From positions 38,160,111 through 38,224,110 of the forward strand of contig NC_030854.1 in assembly GCF_000208745.1 (NCBI RefSeq): 64,000 nt of DNA. Reading direction: 5' to 3'. The stretch is from Theobroma cacao (Eukaryota > Streptophyta > Magnoliopsida > Malvales > Malvaceae). How positions within the stretch are numbered: the first letter of the stretch is position 1; each line of letters opens with the position of its first letter. Position numbers and translations under genes: made by a program. Of this stretch, positions 31,944 to 43,476 are shown piece after piece. Below the pieces are notes generated by a model, which was not told where the DNA came from, ran no database searches, and saw nothing but the letters and a program-made list of their open reading frames with translations.

Positions 31944-34563
31944 ATGGCCCTTCTTCTCTCCTTGTCTCTACACCCTCCAAAGCCTCCTCAAAACCCAAAA
32001 CTTACCTCTCTCAACCCTCCAGTTCCAACATCTGTCATTAAAACTCTCAATATTAGGAGACAATTCATCATTAATTCTACTTCCTTATGCATCATTCTTT
32101 GGGCCCCGCAAAACCCAGTTCCACAATCTTTAGCTGAACCTTCTACAACTTCCAAGCCGGCTTTGAACATTGCAAACACCAAATCTTGGTTCCAGTTCTA
32201 TGGTGATGGTTTTGCCATCAGGGTTCCTCCTGAGTTTGAGGACATCATGGAGCCTGAGGTACACATGTTCATCTGATTAAAAATCTTGTATTTAGCATGC
32301 CTTTTTAATTGGATTGTGTTGTTCTGCTGCCTTCTGTTTATCAAATATGTAATTTTTTTTGAAGTTTAATGCACTTAATTAGTCCCCTAAAAACATTTAG
32401 AATGAAATCTCTAATTACTTGTTCTCTGCAATTTCAAAACATAAGGAATGAGGGTGTTCTTTATCTTTGTCTGGGTTTGGTTTTTTTCCCCAATTTCAAA
32501 ACATAATGGTAGAATCTAAAGTGTGCTTCCATTTCGTGACATTATTTTGGTTGCTAATAGGCTACATTCTAGTTCTCCCTCAGAATCATAGTCCAAAATC
32601 CAATTTTTACCTGTGGTGTTGATGGTTTTTGCTATTTGATACTTCGTTCTGGCTAAATATCTACTCCATTCTATATGTTGGCTGTCTATGCATGGCATTA
32701 AGGTGCAAAAAGAGATGCTTCAAAACTCATTTACCAAAATTCAGTTGTTACTGGAGAATAATTATTGGAGTTAATTACGATCGATATTCTTAAAGATGAT
32801 AGAGTTTTTGCCGATAAACTTTGTCATTTGCTCTATCTTTGTAGGATTTTAATGCTGGAGCATCTCTGTACGGGGACAAAGCAAAGCCCAGAACTTTTGC
32901 TGCACGATTTGCGTCTACTGATGGGTATTCAGTTTTATCCTTGATGTTCGTGTTCATTTTTTGTGTTTTCTGTATGATCAGATGTGCAGATTATGCTCCC
33001 TAAGACTAGTTTATGGATGAAAGCATGCACAGAAAAAAGTTTAGTTCTGTGAAACTTCCCATTTCTCAGCTTGTATTTGATTTGTTGTCATGTTGGCATG
33101 TGCAGATCTGAGGTTTTGAGTGTTGTCATTCGCCGGACGAATCAACTCAAAATCACCTTCCTAGAGGTTTGTGTCATGATGTTTAGTATTATAGCTAGAT
33201 TAGCTTCAAGAGCATTTCTGAATTGTTGTAATGTTAGGAATATCTGCAGTGTTCAAATTTGCAAAGGAAAAAACAAGTCTCGTGGTTATAGATCGATTTC
33301 AACTTATTAGATTATACCATGTAATGTTTGCAATGTTATTCTATCTTTTGGATTAATCTGTTTCAACTATTAGAGAACTTAAATGATCTTTTCTTACTTG
33401 AACAGGCCCAAGACATTACCGATTTAGGTTCCATAAAGGAGGCAGCTAGAATCTTTGTCCCAGGTTGGTTATAACTAAATGCTTGGTCCCAGGTTGAATT
33501 CAGTTCCATAAAAAGTGAAAACTTCTGTCTATCGATTATTATGTAGGAATAAATGACCACTAGCTCTCTTCTTGACTTCTGTCATCTTTACTATTGGTCT
33601 TCAATTCTAGCAATGGTGCAATGGCAGGTGGCGCAACTCTTTATAATGCCCGAACCATAAAGATAAAGGAAGATGAAGGTTTCAAGTAAGTTATAGTTTC
33701 AAGCATCCCAGTACTACCATAAACCATTAATAATTAATTCAATTAGTTAAAAGGATACTACTTGAACAGTTACGCTTTTCAGTAAGTAAAAGCAATCAAG
33801 GGAATAACAGACTGTAGATTACACATAAACACAACCTAGTCCCCACTACTGTTATAAGGTAGTGTTTCTCAGAATTTACACAGATGGAAATGGAAAGGAA
33901 TGCAGATCTGCCTTTTGGAAGTATGCACCAAACATGACAGATGAGATTCTGCATATTGCACTAAAAAGTTACAAAGGATAATGAATATAACCGGGGAGAA
34001 AAGTTATTGAAAGCATGTTTATTTAGTGTCAAATGTACTATCTTTGTCTCTGTGTCTGATGTATGCTTTCGAAATGCTCAATTGATCACAGGACTTACTA
34101 TTTCTATGAATTTGGAAGAGATGAGCAGCACATTGCACTGGTGGCCACTGTCAACAATGGAAAGGTTTGTTAATGAATACTGTTGATTGTTAATCTGAGT
34201 GTTATTCATTTCCATAATTAAGCTAAAATTGTTCTTTTCTTGTCAAGAGATAAGCCAACATATAGCATGGTACTTTTGCCTCCAGATGATGCATGAAGGG
34301 TAAGCTTAAGGCTGAATGCTTTTGGCTCAGCATCAGGATGTCTCCTATGGGCATCGGACCTGTAAACTTAATTTTCAGGATCACAATTTTTACTAGAGAT
34401 TTTAATGCACCAATTCTTATATATTTATCATTCTCATGCTGTATATCTAATCAACTAGCTTTGGATGCAGGCTATTATTGCTGGAGCAACTGCTCCACAG
34501 TCCAAGTGGGATGATGATGGAGTGAAGCTGCGTTCTGCTGCAGTCTCATTGACAGTTCTGTAG
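31944..34563 (+). CDS. PPD2: PsbP domain-containing protein, PPD2-like, chloroplast
   Basis: Seven exons: 31944-32258, 32845-32924, 33106-33166, 33406-33463, 33628-33685, 34092-34164, 34471-34563, all GT-AG, joining to 245 residues. The N-terminal 70 residues are Ser/Pro-rich with a hydrophobic stretch, as expected for a chloroplast transit peptide with lumen targeting. The PsbP fold follows: YGDGFAIRVPPEFEDIMEPE, ASLYGDKAKPRTFAARFAS, LKITFLEAQDITDLGS, YYFYEFGRDEQHIALVATV and IIAGATAPQSKW. PsbP relatives sit in the thylakoid lumen near photosystem II or NDH; the job of PPD2 is poorly known. I chose the PPD2 name from remembered motif similarity. The gene sits at the axis of the inverted ZRK cluster and appears undamaged. 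Confidence 0.85.
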
Positions 34564-35680
34564 TCCTTTGCACAACAAATTATTTCAGCAGGTTTGATGA
34601 GTTACATTGTCAGTTTATACATTACTCTCTAGTCATTATCTTGTTCATCAGACTTTTTTTTGGCCTTTTCTTTTCAATTGACAATTCTTGACTTGTCTTC
34701 ATGCAGACAGGCCTATGCCTATCTCAACATCAACCCTTTGATACGCCACTTACTTTCTTTTCACTGCCCTTCAAAAAACTCTCATTCGACATGGCTCTCC
34801 ACTGATTGTGGCACAAATTACACATTGGGTTGATGAGACATTTCGGAAACATCTACTGAAGAGATTCAAATTGGAAATTCCAACGGCTAATCACTAGCAG
34901 CTTACCTTTTTGCAGCAGCTTGGAAACAGCAGAAAGCTCAGAGTTGAATTCAAGTCATTGAGGACCCTTTTTTTATATAATTTATCATATTAATTGAATG
35001 ATTGTGAGATTTTTAGTGGAACATAAATCATTCAGATTGCTCTGCATTTGATCAATTTAAGCACAGTTTGCTGATTCTCTTGACTTAGAATTGTTCTACA
35101 AGACCAGACCTTTTCATTTCATTTCTCACCAGCGTCCATGATGACTCAAAAAGTAACATTAACCCTGATTCTATTTTCTGCTATTGGATATCAAAGCACT
35201 GATAAGAATTTTCTAGAAGTCACTGGCATTCAATCTCTATAAATTCAAGTTTCTTTTAGCTTATAAGAATTATGGATTTTGTTTTCCATTTCTTGTTTCT
35301 AAGTAGTAACCCTGTTAACGTGTGAGCTTGGCCATCATTGACCCTTGGTAGGTTGTTTAACTGGAACACGGGAGGTCCATGAGCTTTCTTCAGATGGGCT
35401 GAAAGCCCAAAGCCTCGATGGCTTATATAAAACCACAACATAAAGCATTGAGAGGCCTAGCCCACTCTAGCGAGCTTTCATGGATGGTTCAAAACAATGG
35501 TACATGATTTATTATAGGTTTAAAAAATAAAAGAAAATCTTGAAATATATCAATTTATGCCACTAAATTTATTCTTTGATTTGTAAAAAAAAAAAAGTTT
35601 ATATTCTTTTATTGGTTTCCAATATGTTGAAGGACTAAAAAATCATGCAATTACTGAAGAGAAAGCGCGAGGAAGCTGCC
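34564..35680. other. PPD2 3' flank and intergenic DNA
   Basis: The first few hundred bases are likely PPD2 3' UTR. A TATATAAAA-like string lies at about 35420, but no gene follows it. Nothing else recognised before the ZRK leader starts. Confidence 0.45.
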
Positions 35681-36000
35681 AAGCTTTGTGATGGAAACTT
35701 CCTGTGACCTTACTTTATGTCATGACTTCACATTTTATCTCAAGCATAAAACTACTGGTGGGATATTTGTCTGTTGACCTGGAAGACTCGTATCTGTGCA
35801 GGCAAAGAAAACTGCTACAGGTTTTCATTGCATCAAATTTGGTTCAATTTGGAAGATTATTTCTCTGAGTTATTGGATCTTGTGCTTCCTTTCATCTCGA
35901 TTTATTATTCAAACTTCCCAGGTGCATTTCTCTTCTTCCCTTCATGTTTTCATTCTTAATATTAACTAATAACCTTGATTAACTCAATCCAATTTAATAC
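35680..36000 (+). repeat. ZRK leader block (type A), plus-strand copy
   Basis: Matches 24941-25090 plus 24110-24355 in reverse complement and 28680-28985. Shared strings include gacctggaagactcgtat and gcatcaaatttggttcaatt. It precedes the ZRK at 36366. Confidence 0.65.
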
Positions 36001-36365
36001 TCATGTTCATATGTCCTTTTTGTTTGTTTTTTTTTATGGATAAATGTTTCAAACTCTCTGGCTTCCAACTAGATATTCTGGATCCTGAATCCTTACTGTT
36101 ACAGTATCAGCTATCTGTTAGCTTATGATCAGTTTAACTGCTAATGCATCAAATTGAAACATAGTTTTTTTTCCTTAGAAAGCAGCAAAAGAAATAAAAT
36201 AGAAATAATAGGTTATCTCAGTTAGAAAAGAAATATTTATTTACATTACAATCTGTTGATTTTATCATTTTTTTAATTAATTTTATTTTATCTTTACATG
36301 ATGTTCTACGTACTTATTTACTATCATGTTTGTATAATTAATGTAAAGTTCCACTCTTAGGCAAG

Positions 36366-37348
36366 ATGTTTACATGTTTGAAAGTGAAGAGACATGAAGA
36401 TGAAGAAGAAGAGAAAGAGAAATTTTTTATAAAAAATGGAGGGGTTCTATTAGAGGAGGTCATCGCCTTATGTAATGGCAGATCTAATCCTATCCGTCAT
36501 TTCTCTGCAAAAGAGCTTATGAGAGCAACAAACGACTATGAGCACGCCAGATTTTTGTGGAAGATGTTGGTTATAAATTGTACAAAGGCTTTCTAAAAGA
36601 CCGTCCAAGTTTAGTGAAGAAGTATAACTCTGAATGGAGTTTTTTAAGGAGAAACCCTTACACAGATATTGCCATCGGATCACAAATGAGTGTTCACAAG
36701 AATGTTTTAAAGGTTTTAGGTTGCTGCTTAGAGACAAGAAAACCAATTATAGTATATGAATTTGCTGGCTCAAAAATCCTCTCCACATGTATCTCTGCTA
36801 CTAATGATGAGCCACTACCATGGAAATGCAGGTTGAAAATAGCAACAGGTATAGCAAGTGCAGTTGCATATCTCCACACTGCATTTTCTAGACCAGTTAT
36901 CCATCGAGATATTAAATGCTCAAATATCCTATTGGATCAAAACAATGTTCCCAAACTCATTGACTTTGGGCTATGTATATCTATTCCCAAAGGACAAACA
37001 CATGTAATTGATGATCTTGTACTATGGAGAATACTCAATCTTACACCTGAATATAAGGATAGAGGTTATTTAACAGAGAAGTATGATGTTTATATGTTTG
37101 GAATGTTTCTAATTCAGCTTTTAAGTGGACAGAATGCTGGTTACATTTTAGCGAGGCATGGTATTGAAAACCTCAAGAATGCTATCGATAGTAGAATAAG
37201 AAATGAAGGATTTGCTCTGAAGCAGTTGCAGGATTGTACAACACTTTTCTTTAGATGCATCTCTTCTGACGAAGAAGAGAGGCCAACAATGGTCGAGGTT
37301 GCCAAAGAACTCAAGCGAATTGATCAGTCTTTTCCATCACCGTGTTAG
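36366..37348 (+). pseudogene. ZRK kinase, nearly intact, one frameshift
   Basis: Starts ATG 36366 (MFTCLKVKRHEDEEE) and runs in frame to about 36550. Relative to the copies at 43477 and 45484, one base is missing near 36545, shifting the frame. From about 36557 it is open to TAG at 37346. This is the copy with the most complete active-site set: HRDIKCSNILLDQ (HRD present), LIDFGLC (DFG present) and the VKK Lys. The usual APE is PEYKD. It may be a real pseudogene or a single-base assembly error in an otherwise intact gene of about 328 residues. There is no ATG at the start of the second frame, so re-initiation there is unlikely. Confidence 0.8.
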
Positions 37349-37399
37349 CATAACCCCATTTGGCTATACTATTTCTCAGTAGTAGCCGACAAAAATCTT

Positions 37400-37730
37400 G
37401 TAAAATGTAGTTGTATTTATATGCATGGCTCCTCTAGACTCTAAGCCATTGATTTATGAAACTTAGCCTGCCTGTAAGCTTCTTTTGTTCTAAGAAAGTT
37501 AGTGGGTTGCTTCATTAGTTTACAAGTTGTTTCAATCTGTTTGAACAGAGATAACAATTTCAGCTGAAGCAGCTTGAGAAGCCTGTTATGGTATTAAAAT
37601 TCTAGATTGCTTTGTTGGAACTCTCATCTGATTGAAAGAAGGATACAAAGCAAGGTTCATTTTGCAGAACATTTGCAGATATTCAACCAAGAAAATAGAG
37701 TGACTCAAATTGAGAAATAAGTCAACACAC
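37400..37730 (+). repeat. ZRK 3'-flank block, first plus copy
   Basis: Shared with 40500-40890 and, inverted, with 31060-31510 (e.g. tctaagccattgatttatga, ttgcagatattcaaccaaga). It marks the downstream limit of the repeating ZRK unit. Confidence 0.7.
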
Positions 37731-37764
37731 CATGTACCAGCTAATTTCAAGAGGCGTTAGGATA

Positions 37765-37885
37765 TAACACACCAGATATTATGCCTTTTAAGTTATGTCA
37801 ACGAGAAGGTTGATACTTATAGTTTTGGCTTATGTCTGCTGAAGCTTTTGACCGGAAAAAGAACACTTGATGATGGAGCAAAGGT
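37765..37885 (+). pseudogene. Kinase subdomain IX fragment
   Basis: Reads LSYVNEKVDTYSFGLCLLKL followed by LTGKRTLDDGAK. This is the EK.DVYSFG...LLTGK segment of a receptor-like kinase or ZRK, isolated with no flanking kinase sequence. It is likely a relic of another lost copy. Confidence 0.65.
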
Positions 37886-38269
37886 TTGGCTTGCAGCCAT
37901 TAATGCAGAAAACAGAACACAGAAAGAGAATATGACAGTATATAGAAATGAAGGCATCCTATTCTGATGTTCATTCATCTTAGTATATGTCCAATGGAAA
38001 GCTTTAAAAACACAGCGAAAACAAGGCTTATACACTATAATGCTCTAAACATCAATTCAAAGTATGCATTAAGCGCATGACAGACTTTAACCATGACAGT
38101 AAGCAACTGTCACAGTACCAAAACAGTGAAGCATGTGCCTTTGACAGACAACAAGGCTTACAGGGTCTTCAATGCAACTCTTAATTCAACAATGTATCGC
38201 ACTTTGACATGATTCTTGAAGTCCTTTGTTTATTATTTGTACATTAATCTTTCCTTGATGCGGTTATTC

Positions 38270-38345
38270 TTTTTAAATTGGTTCTTCTGCTGGATATCGA
38301 CTCCTTTAAATGCCTAGGCAATTACTTTTGCTATCCATCGGTGAG
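38270..38345 (+). repeat. Short repeat shared with 42300-42370
   Basis: ttggttcttctgctggatat, cgactccttt and gcctaggcaattac occur here and at 42307-42360, showing that both sites carry remnants of one duplicated segment. Confidence 0.7.
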
Positions 38346-38514
38346 TTGACATAAAACAATGTGGATGTGCAAGATGTTGGAGGTCAGCACAAAATGTACA
38401 TTAACTCCCTTGCTCTAGCTCTGTCAGTTTATCTTTGCAAAAGGAAATTTCTTTGTTCATAAATATATGAGATGCTCTTAAAACACTAGTCAAAGGTGGT
38501 TCGTCACTGCTTTG

Positions 38515-38769
38515 CTATCTGATTTTGCGACCTGGAACAGAATTGAATGTCCAACTGCCCCACTTATTAAGTTTTTTATCACATTTCTTCACAGAGCACC
38601 TAACCATGAGTTCATTCAGATTTTCCTTGAAGTATTTATCTTGTGAAGCAGCAAAAATCTGATAAAATTTCTCTCTAAGCACTCGCACTTCTTTTACTTT
38701 AATCTGTGTTGGCCTTGCAAAGGTTAATTCTCGGATTGTTCTAGCATGTTTGGTGTTTTCCAGAGAATT
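38515..38769 (-). other. Coding-like open frame of 84 codons without ATG start
   Basis: Minus-strand frame from after a TGA (38770-38772) to TAG at 38515-38517. It reads an evenly composed, charged peptide including KVKEVRVLREKFYQIFAAS, CSVKKCDKKLN and KWGSWTFNSVPGRK. It has no start codon and no family that I recognise. The composition is unlike the AT-driven noise elsewhere, so it may be a captured exon fragment. Confidence 0.35.
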
Positions 38770-39149
38770 TCATGCTTTCAACAAAAGCTTACAGACTTCT
38801 AGAAATGGAGATTTTTGTACTAATGGGTAATCCTCTAGGCTCCATCAATCAATGGCTAAGGCCAGAAAAGAAAGGCAGGTTTAAGAGGACCTGTTACACA
38901 ACGATCACCTGGAAAGATTTGACACCATAGCAGCTAATTACAAAGCATAAAACAAAACAAAAAGTGGAATGTCACACGCTGAAGGCTTAGTTTCGTTGTT
39001 TAGCTTGTTGGAGTTGAAGGCATAGACTTAATGTAAATCTGATTGCTTACCATAATTACATTGCTAATATATGTAAACTAAATGTAAAAACAAAGAAGAT
39101 CTTAAATTCGAAGCTCAAAATCAATCAATGTCATTAAATTCTGAGCGTA

Positions 39150-39470
39150 AGAGTTAGGCCATGATTGAAGAGAGGAAGTCAAACAAAGCTACCTGTTCTT
39201 TTTTAAATGGAAGTTTTCCGTGCATGACTTTTGACCGTTCTCAGTCAAAGCATTGCACTTGTTCTAATATATGGAGGAATTTTGCTGGTGCCTGGTATGA
39301 CTTCTTCTATCTATATCTGCTGCACCCTGCAAGTTTCCTTTCTCTAATTCTTTCTGCCATTTCTGGACTCTCTTTCTGCGTTCCTGGTTCCAACAGCTGT
39401 ATTTTCACTTGAGATTTGATCAGTTGAACATTTGCAGGTATCATTTCATGCCCCATAGTGATTTTTTTAC
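39150..39470 (+). promoter_or_regulatory. ZRK leader block (type B) with W-box, before intact ZRK
   Basis: Homologous to the other type-B leaders. TTGACC at 39231-39236 is a W-box core for WRKY factors. The block ends with the ttgcag|gta donor-like site at about 39437; the acceptor-like ctcttag lies directly before the ATG region at 39490. The 54-base gap is short for a plant intron, so the splice is uncertain. Confidence 0.55.
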
Positions 39471-39495
39471 TATTTCTGCTGCACTCTTAGGCAAG

Positions 39496-40485
39496 ATGTT
39501 TGCATGTTTGAAAGTGAAGAGACATGAAGATAACCAGACATTTTTCACAAAAAATGGAGCTGCTTTATTAGAAGAGCTTATTGCTTTCTGTAATGGCAGA
39601 TCTAATCCTATTCGTCATTTCTCTACAAATGAGCTTCTGACAGCAACAAACTACTATGATGCAAACCAAATGTTTTTGCAAAGTGGTTTTTATAAATTGT
39701 ACAAAGGCTCTCTAAACTACCGTCCAATTTTTGTAAAGAAGTATCACAATTACCGCATATGGCGTGATGTTGCAGCCAAAGATACCGCCGTCGGATCACA
39801 AATGAGTGTTCACAAGAATGTTTTAAAGGTTTTAGGGTGCTGCTTGGAGACCGAAACACCAATTATAGTATATGAATTTGCTGGCACAGAAAGCCTCTCT
39901 ACATGTATCTCTGCTACTAATGTTGAACCACTGCCGTGGAAATGCAGGTTAAAAATTGCCGTAGGTATAGCAAATGCAGTTGCATATCTCCACACTGCAT
40001 TTTCTAGACCAGTTATCCATCGAAGTATTCATTGCTCAAGTATCGTATTGGATCAGAACAATGTTCCCAAACTCATTGACTTTGGACTATGTATATCCAT
40101 CCCTGAAGGGCAATCACATGTAAAGGATGCTATTAGAGGGAGAGCAGAGTGGGTTTCACCTGAATATTGGGATAGAGGTCATTTAACAGAGAAGGCCGAT
40201 GTTTATCTGTTTGGAAAGCTTCTAATTGAACTTTTAACTGGACAGCAGGCAGTTCACTTTATGATGGAACATGATATAACGGATATTGGCAAGGTTTCTG
40301 CTGAAAAGCTCAGTAACTCTGTTGATAGTAGAATAAAAAATGAAGGAATTGATCTGGAGCAGTTGTTGGATTTTGCAACACTTAGCCTTAGATGCATCTC
40401 TTTTGAAGAAGAAAAAAGGCCAACAATGATCGAGGTTGGCAAAGAACTACGGCAAATTGATCAGGCTTGTCCATTACCTTGTTAG
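39496..40485 (+). CDS. ZED1-related pseudokinase (ZRK), intact
   Basis: Intronless coding frame of 329 residues from ATG 39496; the frame opens further upstream, but this ATG is conserved in all sister copies after tcttaggcaag. Family marks: FCNGRSNPIRHFS, SQMSVHKNVLKVLGCCLETE, and a short C-terminus after the kinase fold. The catalytic Asp is replaced (HRS, residues 175-177), whereas DFG is kept (195-197), Lys is kept in FVKKY (81-82) and APE is SPE (221-223). It is therefore probably a pseudokinase that may still bind nucleotide. Inferred role: adaptor or decoy for a ZAR1-type NLR in the cytosol. It differs from the 29138 copy, which has lost both HRD and DFG. Leader with W-box at 39150-39470. 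Confidence 0.87.
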   Translation: MFACLKVKRHEDNQTFFTKNGAALLEELIAFCNGRSNPIRHFSTNELLTATNYYDANQMFLQSGFYKLYKGSLNYRPIFVKKYHNYRIWRDVAAKDTAVGSQMSVHKNVLKVLGCCLETETPIIVYEFAGTESLSTCISATNVEPLPWKCRLKIAVGIANAVAYLHTAFSRPVIHRSIHCSSIVLDQNNVPKLIDFGLCISIPEGQSHVKDAIRGRAEWVSPEYWDRGHLTEKADVYLFGKLLIELLTGQQAVHFMMEHDITDIGKVSAEKLSNSVDSRIKNEGIDLEQLLDFATLSLRCISFEEEKRPTMIEVGKELRQIDQACPLPC

Positions 40486-40499
40486 CCTATCCCCAGTTG

Positions 40500-40890
40500 A
40501 AAAAAATCTTGTAAGATGTAGTTGAATTTGTATGCATGGCTGTCTAGACTCTAAGCCATCGATTTATGAAACTTAGCCCACCCGTAAGATTCTGTTGCTC
40601 TAAGGAAGTGATATGTAAATAAAGTCAAACAAATATATGGCTGTGATTTTAGGATTTTAATTATCAACATTCATTAGTTAACAAGGTTTTAAATCTGTTC
40701 GAACAGGGATAACAATTTCAGCTGAAGTTGCTTGAGAAGAAGCCTGTTATGGTAAAAAAATTCTAAATTTTCCTCTGTTGGAACTTTCATCTGATTAAAA
40801 GAAGGATACAAGCAAGGTTCATTATGCAGAACATTTGCAGATACTCAACCAAGACAAATGAAGTGACTTAAATTGAGAAATAAGTCAATG
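40500..40890 (+). repeat. ZRK 3'-flank block, second plus copy
   Basis: Matches 37400-37730 and inverted 31060-31510. The stretch 40890-41330 that follows is AT-rich and continues the inverted match toward 30860-31060 (e.g. tgagggatttagggatttca). Confidence 0.7.
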
Positions 40891-41329
40891 CATTCTAAAG
40901 TATGCTGAAATCCTATAATAAGTACCCTTTGTATTTATTTGATTGGCCACTACTAAACGTCCTACACAATTTTTTATTAGCTTAATAGCTGCACTGTGAA
41001 TACATTTTAGCAGAAGCTGTCTCCTGCAAATGTGTATTCTTCTGTTGATTTAATTAATTGTTAAAGTTTTCTGCAGTGTGATGCTTCATTTGTTCATTGA
41101 AAAAAGAAGTTTTCCAAGAAGTATTAAACAGTTTTTAATCCAATATTAAAGAAGAACAAAAGTGAACAATTTGTTATTGCAAGTATACCACACGGGTAGT
41201 CCTCTCCATACTTACCCCAACTGTATCTAGAATTTTGGACTTGCATTTGTTGAGGGATTTAGGGATTTCAAAGGTTTGAGTCAATTTTAATAAGGAATAC
41301 ACTTAATAAAATCAATCAGCGTCATTCAA

Positions 41330-41660
41330 ATTTTTAGAATCTGTGTCAAAGAGTTAGGCAATGATTGAAGAGAGAGTCAAACAAAGCTGCCTGTTCTTTT
41401 TTTAATGGAAGTTTTCCGTGTATGACTATGACTATTTCAGTCAAAGCTTTGCACTTCTTGTCATATACGGATGCTGATGCCTGGTATGACTTATATCTAT
41501 ATCTGCATCTGCTGCAGCCTGCAAATTTCCTCTCTCCAATTCTTTCTGGCATTTCTAGACCCCCTTTCTGCATCCTTGGTTCCAACAGATGTATTTCACT
41601 TGAGATTTGATCAGTTGAACATTTTCAGGTACCATTTCATGCCCCATATTGATTTTTAGT
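41330..41660 (+). promoter_or_regulatory. ZRK leader block (type B), W-box lost
   Basis: The closest match is the inverted leader at 30580-30860. The position of TTGACC/T in the other blocks reads tgactatgacta here, so the W-box core is broken. It leads, with a shared intron-like stretch (41680-42050), to the deleted copy at 42061. Confidence 0.55.
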
Positions 41661-42060
41661 ATTTCTGCGGCTTATTTCATTTTTTATCAATGTAGCAGCA
41701 AGGTAGAAATTATCGTTGACTGCTCTGTAGAACATGTTGTGTATTGCTGGGAACCATGAATGAAACTCTGGCTAAATTTAGCACTGTGGTTGAGTTGCAA
41801 AAGGGTTGGACCACAACTAAAGTTTGAGTACAAAACCTGGATTTCCAAACCAGGACTACTAGAATTTTTTTTTCAGCCTTTTAATCTGAATAATCATAGT
41901 TTTGTTTATCACAACAAATAGAATCAAACTACCTTCCATTGCAGATTGAAGACTTTGATATTCAATGTGTATTAGCCTCTCTTATTGTATCTTTCTGCCC
42001 TGTATGCCATGCTTTTTCTTTTATCTGATTTTTTAGTTGATTGGTTTAGAAGGAAGGAAG

Positions 42061-42290
42061 ATGTGTTCGAGTTTCACAAGAAGGACACAAACCAAAGATG
42101 AGGGACCATTGCTGAAGAATGGAAGCATGTTCTTAGAAAAGCTTATTGCCTCATGTAATGGTAAATGTAATCCTATTCGTACTTTCTCTGCTGAGGAGCT
42201 CAGCAAAGCAACAAATTCAGTCTTTTACAACTGTTGCCTTAATGCACCTCAAAACTAGAAGAGGATAGACCAACTAAGGCAGATATATAA
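42061..42290 (+). pseudogene. Internally deleted ZRK (inverse of 29138-30154)
   Basis: ATG 42061, MCSSFTRRTQTKDEG, is nearly identical to the start of the intact minus-strand copy for about 54 codons, up to AEELSKATN. It then jumps, in another frame, to LEEDRPTKADI near the kinase C-terminus. About 250 codons of kinase domain are missing. The unshifted frame stops at 42256. Confidence 0.8.
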
Positions 42291-42649
42291 ATCTATTCGT
42301 TTTAGATTGGTTCTTCTGCTGGATATCGACTCCTTTCAATGCCTAGGCAATTACCTCTGCTATCCTATTATTCATGGTAGGATAAATGTGCACTTGAATA
42401 TCCCTTCCCCATATGTGGAGGCAGCAGGCTTCATTTAAAGCAAATGCAGAGTTTTTCAAGTTCTCAACAAAAGATTATAGACTTACCTAGAATTGGAGAT
42501 TGGTTTATGTACTAATTGGAAATCTTCCAGGCTCCATCAAAGGCTTAGTTTACTTGTTTAGCTTGTTAGGAGTTGAAGGCATATAGACATAATAAAATCT
42601 TATTGTTTCCTTTCATAAAGTAAAGTTAAAATTAAAGCTCCAAATCAAT

Positions 42650-42980
42650 CAGCGTCATTCAATTGTTAAATCTTGAGTCAAAGAATTAAGCAAGGATTGA
42701 AGAGACAAGTCAGAACGAAGGTGCCTCTTATTTTTTTAATGGAAGTTTTCCGAGTATGACTTTGACCATTTCAATCACAGATTTGCACTCCTTCTTATAT
42801 ATGGAGGAATCTTACTGATGCCTGGTATGAATTGTATCTATATCTGCTGCAGTCTGCAACTTTCCTTTCTCCAATTCTTTCTGCATTCTTGGTTCCAACA
42901 GCTGTATTTTCACTAGAGTTTTGAGTTGAACATTTGCAGGTACCCTTTCATGCCCCATAGTCATGTTTAGTATTTCTGCA
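42650..42980 (+). promoter_or_regulatory. ZRK leader block (type B) before pseudogene 43477
   Basis: Homologous to the other leaders; TTGACC W-box at 42762-42767 within gactttgaccatttcaatca. It ends at ttgcag|gtaccc-like sequence. The coding remnant starts about 500 bases later. Confidence 0.6.
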
Positions 42981-43476
42981 GGTTATTTCACCTTTATCAG
43001 TTCAATACGTCTTTTTCTTTTTATGTTATCCTTTATTTATGACTCTAACTTTAGATTCTTAAAAAGGGTCAAAAATATAGATAGGGCTTTTTCCTTATCA
43101 AGAACCTTACTTGAAGTTTTGACAATCTTGCAAGGAATAATGAATTATAAGCAAATTTTTACTCAATACAAAATATATCCAACAACGATAATAATAATAA
43201 TAAACATAAAAAAGAACTCAAGCAAATCTAGGTTAGCTTTCTTATTTTTGTTTTTTTTCTAATGGGTAAATGTTTCAAACTCTCTTGCTTCCAACTATAT
43301 ATTCAGGGTCCTTACTACTACCACATCACTGTTCTATTACCTTTTGATTATGATTAGCTTGATTTCTATTGATTTCATCATTTTTATTTCAATTTCTTCT
43401 ACCTTTATATGGTATTGTCCATACTTCTTTATTATCTTGTTTGTATAAGTAATATATAATTTCACTCTTAGGCAAA

